64,000 nt of DNA from contig CM065383.1 of the NCBI GenBank assembly GCA_033060915.1, forward strand, positions 17,956,501 through 18,020,500, written 5' to 3'. The notes below the pieces were generated by a model. That model was not told where the DNA came from and searched no databases. It saw nothing but the letters and a program-made list of their open reading frames with translations. Numbering within the stretch: position 1 is the first letter of the stretch; the number at the start of each line of letters is the position of its first letter. Shown piece after piece: positions 57,917 through 64,000 of the stretch. A program made the translations under genes and the position numbers. Source of the DNA: Euryodendron excelsum (Eukaryota > Streptophyta > Magnoliopsida > Ericales > Pentaphylacaceae).

Positions 57917-59390
57917 ATGGCAACCAATATTGGATCCTCTCTTAGAGAAGGTCAATTCACAAATAGACCCCCTATGCTTAATGGAACAAAGTATAACCAT
58001 TGAAAAAACCGTATAAGAATTTACATTCAATCTATTGATTATGAGTTGTGAAGGATTATTGTAAATGGTCCAAAGATCCCTGCCAAAACAATTGAAATAA
58101 TGGCAAGCTAAGACTAAAGATGAGTGGGAAGAAAATGACTTTAAACTTTTGCAAGCAAATGCTAAAGCCATGAATTTACTTTACTGTGCATTAGACCCCA
58201 ATGAATTTAATAGAGTTTCCACATGTGATTCAGCAAAGGAAATCTAGGATAGCTTAGGAGTAACTCATGAAGGCACAAATCAAGTGAAAGAATCCAAAAT
58301 AAATATTCTTGTGCATAATTATGAGCTTTTTAGAATGAGAACTGATGAATCCATCACTGAAATGTTTACAGGATTCACTGATATTGTCATTAGACTAAAA
58401 TCTCTTGGAAGAATATATCCTAACAGTAAGCAGGTTAGGAAGATCATCAAATCCTTACAAAAGACATGGGAAGCAAAAGTGATAGTAATTCAAGAAACAA
58501 AGGATCTCAACACATTACCACTTGAGAAGTTGTTGAGCTCTCTAATGACATATGAGTTAACACAAAAACAACAGGCTCAAGAAGAAGAGGATAAAAGAAA
58601 AAGGATTGTTGCAGTCAAATCTACTACTCCTGAAAGTAACTCTGAAAATAATGAAGAAGATGAAGAAGAACTTGCCTTAATCATAAGAAAGTTCGAGAAA
58701 TTTATGAGAAAAAGATGGAAAGGAGGAAAGAAGCTAGAGCCTAAAGGTGAATCCAGCAACAATAATTTAACAATTATTTTCTTCGAATGTAAGAAGCTTT
58801 GGCACATACAGGCTAACTGTCCTTAACTAAAGAAGAAAGGAAAGAAAAGCAAAGGGAAAAAGGCATTGGTGGCAACTTGGAATGATAATGAAGAATCTGA
58901 ATCAGAAGATGAACCTGAGGCATCAAAAGTAGCAAATCTATGCTTAATGGCTCAGGAGGAAGAAGTTGGGTATTATCTTCTAAAAATTCTAAATTTACCT
59001 TTGATGAACTACAAGATGCATTTGATGATCTGCTTGCTGAGTTTAGAAAATTTGGTTCAAAGAATAGTCTTCTTAAAAAGATGATTGCCTCTCTTACAAA
59101 AGAAAATGAGGACTTACAATCTAAAAATAATCTTTTAAAAAGGGAAAATGCTGGTTTGAAAGAAAAAGTGAATGATCTAGACAAAATACTTGTCAAATGT
59201 GTTGAAGGAAAAGAAAATTTGGACACTATTCTTGGAAAGCAAAAATGTTCTCTTAACAAAGCTAGGATTGGGCCTAATCCTTTAAAAAACAAAGATATTT
59301 CAAAAATTCAATTTAATGAACCTTACAAAAGATCCCAGATTAGCTGCTATTATTGCCAAAAGAAATAACACAAGGCTAATCAATGTTTTC
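57917..59390 (+). pseudogene. gag: Copia gag pseudogene
   Basis: ATG at 57917 starts NRPPMLNGTKYNH, then a stop replaces the usual Trp; further stops and a shift precede the open frame 58284-58826 (FTGFTDIVIRLKSLGR, LSSLMTYELTQKQQ). The first zinc knuckle reads FFECKKLWHIQANC, with the first Cys changed to Phe. A shift leads to 58940-59368 with a Leu/Lys coiled coil and a second knuckle CYYCQKK, stop, HKANQC. This is the longer two-knuckle Gag of SIRE-type elements. Confidence 0.85.
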
Positions 59391-59472
59391 TTATGAACAA
59401 ATCATATGCTACAAAAGAAATTTGGGTTCCAAAAGAACCATTAAAAATTAACCCCCAAGGACCCAAAATGAT

Positions 59473-59940
59473 TTGGATACCAAATATCAAAGTTTAAATT
59501 GTCTTTTGCAGGTATATCTTCAAGCTAAGTCAAGGAAGGACCACTGGAACTTAGACAGTGGATGCTCAAGACACATGACTGGTGATGAATCTCAATTCAC
59601 CTCTCTCACACTAAAAGATGGAGGCTTAGTAACCTTTGGAGACAATGGCAAAGGCAAGATTGTAGGGATTGGAAGTATTGGTAAAGACTCTTCTAACTCC
59701 ATTGAAAATGTTTTGCTTGTTAAAGGTTTGAAGCATAATCTCTTAAGTATTAGTTAGTTGTGTGATAAAGGCTTTAAAGTAATTTTTGAGTTATCTCATT
59801 GTATGGTAGTAAACATCAATGATAACAAAACCATATTGTATGGACACAGGCAAGGAAACCTATACATTTTTAATTTAAATGACTTATCTTCTTGCAAAAT
59901 CAAGTGCCTTGCAGCTGTGAATAGTGATGATAGTTGATTG
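59473..59940 (+). pseudogene. Copia protease region
   Basis: Open frame 59473-59757 reads WNLDSGCSRHMTGDESQF (catalytic DSG) and VTFGDNGKGKIVGIG, then LLVKGLKHNLLSIS, stop (TAG where Gln is usual), and CDKGFKVIF. Only single-base stops separate it from the pre-integrase segment. Confidence 0.85.
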
Positions 59941-60760
59941 TGGTATAGGAGGCTTGGTCAGACAACATGAGTATTATTTCAAAATTTTCTAAAAAAGATT
60001 TAGTAAATGGTCTTCCCAAACTAAATTTTGAGAAAAATAAAATTTGCAATGCTTGTCAAAAAGGGAAGCAAACAAGAGTTTCATTCAAATCTAAAAATGT
60101 GATTTCAACATCAAGGCCATTACAACTATTACACATGGATTTATTTGGATCTATTCGTACACTTAGTATGGGAGGTAAACAATATGCTTTGGTTATAGTT
60201 GATGATTACTCAAGATTTACGTGGACCTTCTTTCTTGCTCATAAGGACGAGACAATAATTATATTTATAAAATTTTACAAAAAAGTTTAAAATAAAAAAA
60301 AAATTACTATCACTGCTATAAGGACTGACCATGGTGGAGAATTTAATTGTAAACCTTTTGAAATATTTTGTAATGAAAATGGCTTTGAACACAACTTTTC
60401 TGTTCCTAGAACACCTCAACAAAATGGGGTTATTGAGAGAAAGAATAGAACCTTGGAAGAAATGGCTAGAACCTTACTTTGTGAAAATGGTTTTTCAAAA
60501 TATTTTTAGGCAAAAGCTGTGAATATAGCCTGCTATGTTCTAAACAGAATTTTATTTAGAAAAAATTTTGAAAAGACTCCATGTGAGTTATGGAAATGAA
60601 GAAAACCAAATGCTTCTTACTTTAAGGCATTCGGATGCAAATTTTTTGTTTTAAATAACAACAAGGACAATCTTGGTAAGTTTGATGCCAAATGTGATGA
60701 AGGAATCTATCTTGGTTACTTTACTCATAGTAAAATATCTAGAGTGTTTAACAAAAAGAC
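59941..60760 (+). pseudogene. Copia integrase pseudogene
   Basis: Pre-integrase zinc segment (CNACQKGKQTRVSF) and core: LLHMDLFGSIRTLSMGGKQY (first Asp), IRTDHGGEF (second Asp), PRTPQQNGVIERKNRTLEE (Glu). A frameshift near 59965 and stops near 60289, 60509 and 60597 break it. Catalytic D,D,E are preserved. Confidence 0.87.
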
Positions 60761-61735
60761 TTTAGTTGTTGAAGAATCAATACATGTTATTTTTTATGAG
60801 GCTAACAATATGTCTAAAAAGGATGAGGATGACGATGTAGATGGTGTAGAACAAAGCACAGACAACCCTTCCATCAATTATAGCTCAAAAGAAGCAACAG
60901 AACATGAAAAGGAAGTGCAAGACAGCTCATTACAACAAGAAGCTAAAGATCAAGGATTACCAAAGGACTGAAAATTTGTTCACAACCATCCTCAAGATCA
61001 GATATTAGGTGAGCACTCTCAAGGGGTAAGAACAAGATCATCCCTTAGAAATATATGTAACCACTTTGTATTTCTTTCACATTTGGAACCAAAATGTTTT
61101 CAAGAAGTAGAGAATGATGAATTTTGAATTTTAGCTATGCAAGATGAATTAATTCAGTTTGAAAGAAATGAAGTTTGGAATCTAGTGCCTAAACTCAAGA
61201 TCATCTAGTCATTGGAACAAAATGGGTTTTAGAAATAAAATGGATGAATCTAGAATTATTGTGAGAAATAAAGCTAGATTAGTAGCTCAAGGATATAGTC
61301 AAGAGGAAGGTATTAATTTTGATGAAACATATGCACTTGTAGCTAGATTAGAAGTTATAAAACTGTTACTTGCATTTGCATGTTTTAAAGATTTTAAACT
61401 CTATGAAATCAAATGGATGTAAAAAGTGCATCCTTAAATGGTTACATTTCTGAAGAAGTATATGTAGAACAGGCCCCTAGTTTTGAAAATTCCAAATTCC
61501 CAAATCATGTTTTTAAATTAACAAAAACACTTAATGGTTTAAAGTAAGCACCAAGAGCATGGTATGAAAGATTGAGCAACTTTCTTTTATCAATAATGGT
61601 TTTTCAAGAGGGAAAGTTAATACAACTCTCGTTATAAAAACAAAAGATCATGATATGCTTGTTGTGCAAATACATGCAGATGATATGATTTTTGGTTCTA
61701 CTAATGATAAGCTCTGCAAATAGTTTGCAAAGTGC
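60761..61735 (+). pseudogene. Copia RT pseudogene, N-terminal half
   Basis: An acidic linker (EDDDVDGVEQSTDN) precedes RT pieces: MQDELIQFERNEVWNLVP, NKARLVAQGYSQEEGINFDE, a shift near 61420, DVKSASLNGYISEEVYVEQ and LK, stop, APRAWYERL. The catalytic tetrad near 61680 reads HADD instead of YVDD (IHADDMIFGST). Confidence 0.85.
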
Positions 61736-62620
61736 ATGCAGGGTGAGTTTGAAATGAGTATGATAGGAGAGCTAAATTACTTCATTGGGCTCCAAATTAA
61801 ACAATCAAAGGAAGGAATTTTTATAAGTCAAGCCAAGTACATCAAGGATTTGCTAAAAAGATTTGAAATGGAAGATTTAAAGCCCTTAGGCACACCCATA
61901 AGCACATCAACCAAACTAGACAGTGATGAAAGAGGTAAATGTGTTGATGCTAAATTATTTAGGAGCATGATTGGATCTTTGTTGTACTTAATTGTTAGTA
62001 GACTTAACATCTTGTTTAGTATATGTATATGTGCAAGGTTTCAATCTAATTCTAAGGAATCTCATATTATGGTTGTTAAAAGAATTTTTAGATATCTTAA
62101 ATATACTCCAAATTTGGGTCTATGGTACTCCAAAGGTACATCTTTTGATCTTGTAAGGTATTCAGATGCAGACTATGTAGGTAGCAAAGTTGATAGGAAA
62201 AGTACTAATGGCTCTTGCCAATTCCTTGAAAATATGTTGGTTTCTTAGTATAGCAAGAAGCAAAATTCTCTTGCATTATCTACAGCAGAAGCTGAGTACA
62301 TAACAGCTGGAAGCTGCTATGCTCAGGTTCTTTGGATCAAACATCAATTAGAAGATTTTGAACTTTTCTTTGATCATATTCCTGTTAGGTGTGACAATAC
62401 TAGTGCCATTAATCTGAGCAAGAATTCCATTCAGCATTCTCGCACTAAACATATTGAGGTTAGACATTATTTCATTACAGGTTATGTGCATAAAGGTGAT
62501 ATCAAATTGGATTTTATTAAAATAGAGCATCAATTGGCTGACATTTTTACTAAACCTCTTAGTGAAGATAGATTTTGCATAATTCGAAGAGAATTAGACA
62601 TGTGCAATCTTGTGAATTAA
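61736..62620 (+). pseudogene. Copia RT C-terminus and RNase H
   Basis: Open frame 61736-62248 reads MIGELNYFIGLQIKQSKEGI, RFEMEDLKPLGTPIS, MIGSLLYLI and the RNase H start YSDADYVG. After a TAG at 62246 the same frame continues ALSTAEAEYITAGSC, CDNTSAINLSKNSIQHSRT, IEVRHYFI and LADIFTKPL to CNLVN, stop near 62618. RNase H catalytic Asp and Glu positions are kept. Confidence 0.88.
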
Positions 62621-62739
62621 TTATTGTTTACGTTATTTGCATGACTAAATATGTGTTTGAATGATATGTATATACCTGCTTTAATGGTTACTCAAATTGC
62701 ATGCTAGTTAGGGATACATAATTGCTTTGCATGTCTACA

Positions 62740-62985
62740 GATGTGTCAACACCTTTTGTAAGAGTCGACACTTGCTGAGTTTAATTTGGGCATTTTGGTC
62801 TCTAGAATGTAAGGTGCTGACACCTTATGTTGCATGTGTCAACACCTATTTGAAATTAAAAAGGGAATACAATATCCTTTTGGCCCAAGGTGTCAACTCC
62901 TATATAAGGTGTCGACACCCCATCGCATATACATACATATTACATATCTGCACATATATATAGCCCTTAATCCTTAAAGTGTCGA
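62740..62985 (+). promoter_or_regulatory. Palindrome-plus-TATA module before the extra ORF
   Basis: GTGTCAACACC, AGAGTCGACACTT, GTGCTGACACC, GTGTCAACACC, GGTGTCAACTCC and GGTGTCGACACC occur between 62744 and 62925, followed by ATATATATAG at 62954-62964. The same motif set and order occur before the LTR TATA box. I infer an internal promoter for the ORF at 63110. Confidence 0.5.
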
Positions 62986-63109
62986 CTTAACATTCTCATG
63001 TCACTTCCGAAAATCCCTCTCTGAAATTTCCTCTTCAAAACCACTTGAATCACTCCCATTATCCATTTAAATCCCTCATTGCCTCTCAATCTTCCATAAG
63101 CGCTTCACC

Positions 63110-64000
63110 ATGACCGCTGATATAACACAAAAGAAGAAGAAAGAATCTTCTTCAAAGAAATCCATGGAGGAGTCTACCCCCATAAAGAAGGGAAGCAAGA
63201 AAGGGAAGAACATTGCAATGTCTTCAAAGATCTCGATCTCAAAAAAGAGAAAGAATACTGATGAATCTCCAAAGGTTTCAAAGAAGAGAAAAGGGAAGAA
63301 AATCGTTGGAGAAGATGATTATCGACTGGAGGGTGACATATGGTTTGAAAAGAAGTCCCTCTAGGTAAAATTTGAAACTGATATGTCCTCTAGAACAATA
63401 CTTGTGGGAAAATGGATAAATTATGAGGTTTTTACAAAGTATAATTTTCCTTTTGATAAGAAGTTCACTGCTCTTGGTTGGAAATCCATGACCCTTATAA
63501 AAGAGGATATATACCCTGTTCTTATTAGGAAATTTTTATGCCAATTTAAAATTAGTGCAATCCTCTTCTACTGTTAGTAGTTATGTGAAAGGGGTCAAAA
63601 TAACTCTCACAAAAAAAGTTGTGTGTAAAATCTTGAATATACCAATGGGAGCAAAAGGTAAACTGTCAAAGGAGGAAATGATAGAAGCTTTGAAACTGAT
63701 CTTAAACACACAATTTGTGGACGAATTCTTTCAACCTAAAGCACCTCATCTCTCTCTTGAGTTAAGATTAATTCATCATTTTACCTCTCATATTTTTGTA
63801 CTTAGGAAAGGAAAATTTGAGCATGTCTCTAATAAGGAAGTGTTATTCTTATGGGGCTATCTAACTAATTCTAAGATTGAATTGGCATTTCATATTCTAT
63901 ATTACATGAATGAGATTGTGACTACTAAGAGAGCATGCTTATCATATGGAATGATTTTGACTTTTGTATTCAAACACTTCAAAGTAAATTTGGAAGGTGA
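63110..64000 (+). pseudogene. Extra ORF of SIRE element, plant transposon protein domain, partial
   Basis: The frame starts MTADITQKKKKESSSKKSME, strongly basic with KKRK clusters (nuclear-localisation-like), to a TAG at 63362. The same frame continues SSRTILVGKWINYEVF and FTALGWKSMTLIKEDIYPVL; a one-base slip in the T5 run at 63533-63537 then gives FYANLKLVQSSSTVSSYVKG and stays open to the window end. This matches the 'putative plant transposon protein' domain found in plant retroelements; the position is that of the env-like ORF of SIRE, but no membrane segment is seen. Function unknown. Confidence 0.6.

Larger units (their letters stand above)
56244..64000 (+). mobile_element. SIRE-type Ty1/copia element, continues past window end
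   Basis: 5' LTR 56244-57861 with terminal TGTTG/CAACA, PBS 57864-57875, gag 57917 onward, protease, integrase, RT, RNase H to 62620, then an extra ORF from 63110. Gag and protease sequence (a coiled-coil Gag tail and HMTGDESQF after DSGCSR) and the extra ORF after pol fit SIRE/Maximus. The 3' LTR is outside the window. Stops and frameshifts in every coding part make it non-autonomous. Confidence 0.85.

Overview
This is a repeat-dominated window of nuclear DNA from a flowering plant. The evidence is plant lineages of Ty3/gypsy (Tat/Ogre-type) and Ty1/copia (SIRE-type) LTR retrotransposons, a CACTA (En/Spm) DNA transposon with the TIR CACTACTAGAAAACAGG, and a plant-type five-exon GDSL esterase/lipase gene. 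The species cannot be named from the sequence; no bacterial, organellar or rRNA/tRNA gene was recognised.

Layout. 1-735 is a second copy of intron 2 of the GDSL gene. 742-5645 is the inverted, truncated 3' end of an Ogre-like element (LTR plus 3' UTR, minus strand). 5646-13128 is the internal part of a decayed Tat element on the plus strand (gag, protease, RT, two RNase H-type domains, integrase, then an antisense ORF); it resumes at 38248 and ends near 39570. Inside it sits a 25.1-kb Ogre-like element, 13129-38247, with the target duplication GCTTC on both sides. That element has gag, no recognisable pol, an antisense gene for a plant mobile domain (PMD) protein, a ~98-bp tandem array and very long LTRs. 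Its 3' LTR is split by a 5.23-kb solo LTR of a related family (29460-34689, target duplication ATAGA/ACAGA). 41380-42780 is a copia remnant.

The only host gene is the GDSL esterase/lipase on the minus strand, 42791-52751. Five exons join into 360 codons with all catalytic blocks present. A 6.64-kb CACTA element (45548-52184) lies exactly at the 3' edge of exon 2, beside the splice donor. 52752-56243 is AT-rich spacer. From 56244 to the window end runs a SIRE-type copia element: 1,618-bp 5' LTR, initiator-Met PBS, broken gag-pol, and an extra downstream ORF preceded by its own palindrome-plus-TATA module.

The least expected signal is structural. Several unrelated LTR families here carry arrays of short inverted repeats, with stems that change on both sides together while the loop stays constant: a hairpin array near the start of the Ogre-like LTR, a 29-bp array in the solo LTR, GC-rich palindromes upstream of the TATA boxes, and GGTGT/ACACC palindromes in the copia element. 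All coordinates come from reading by eye; no alignment or folding program was run.
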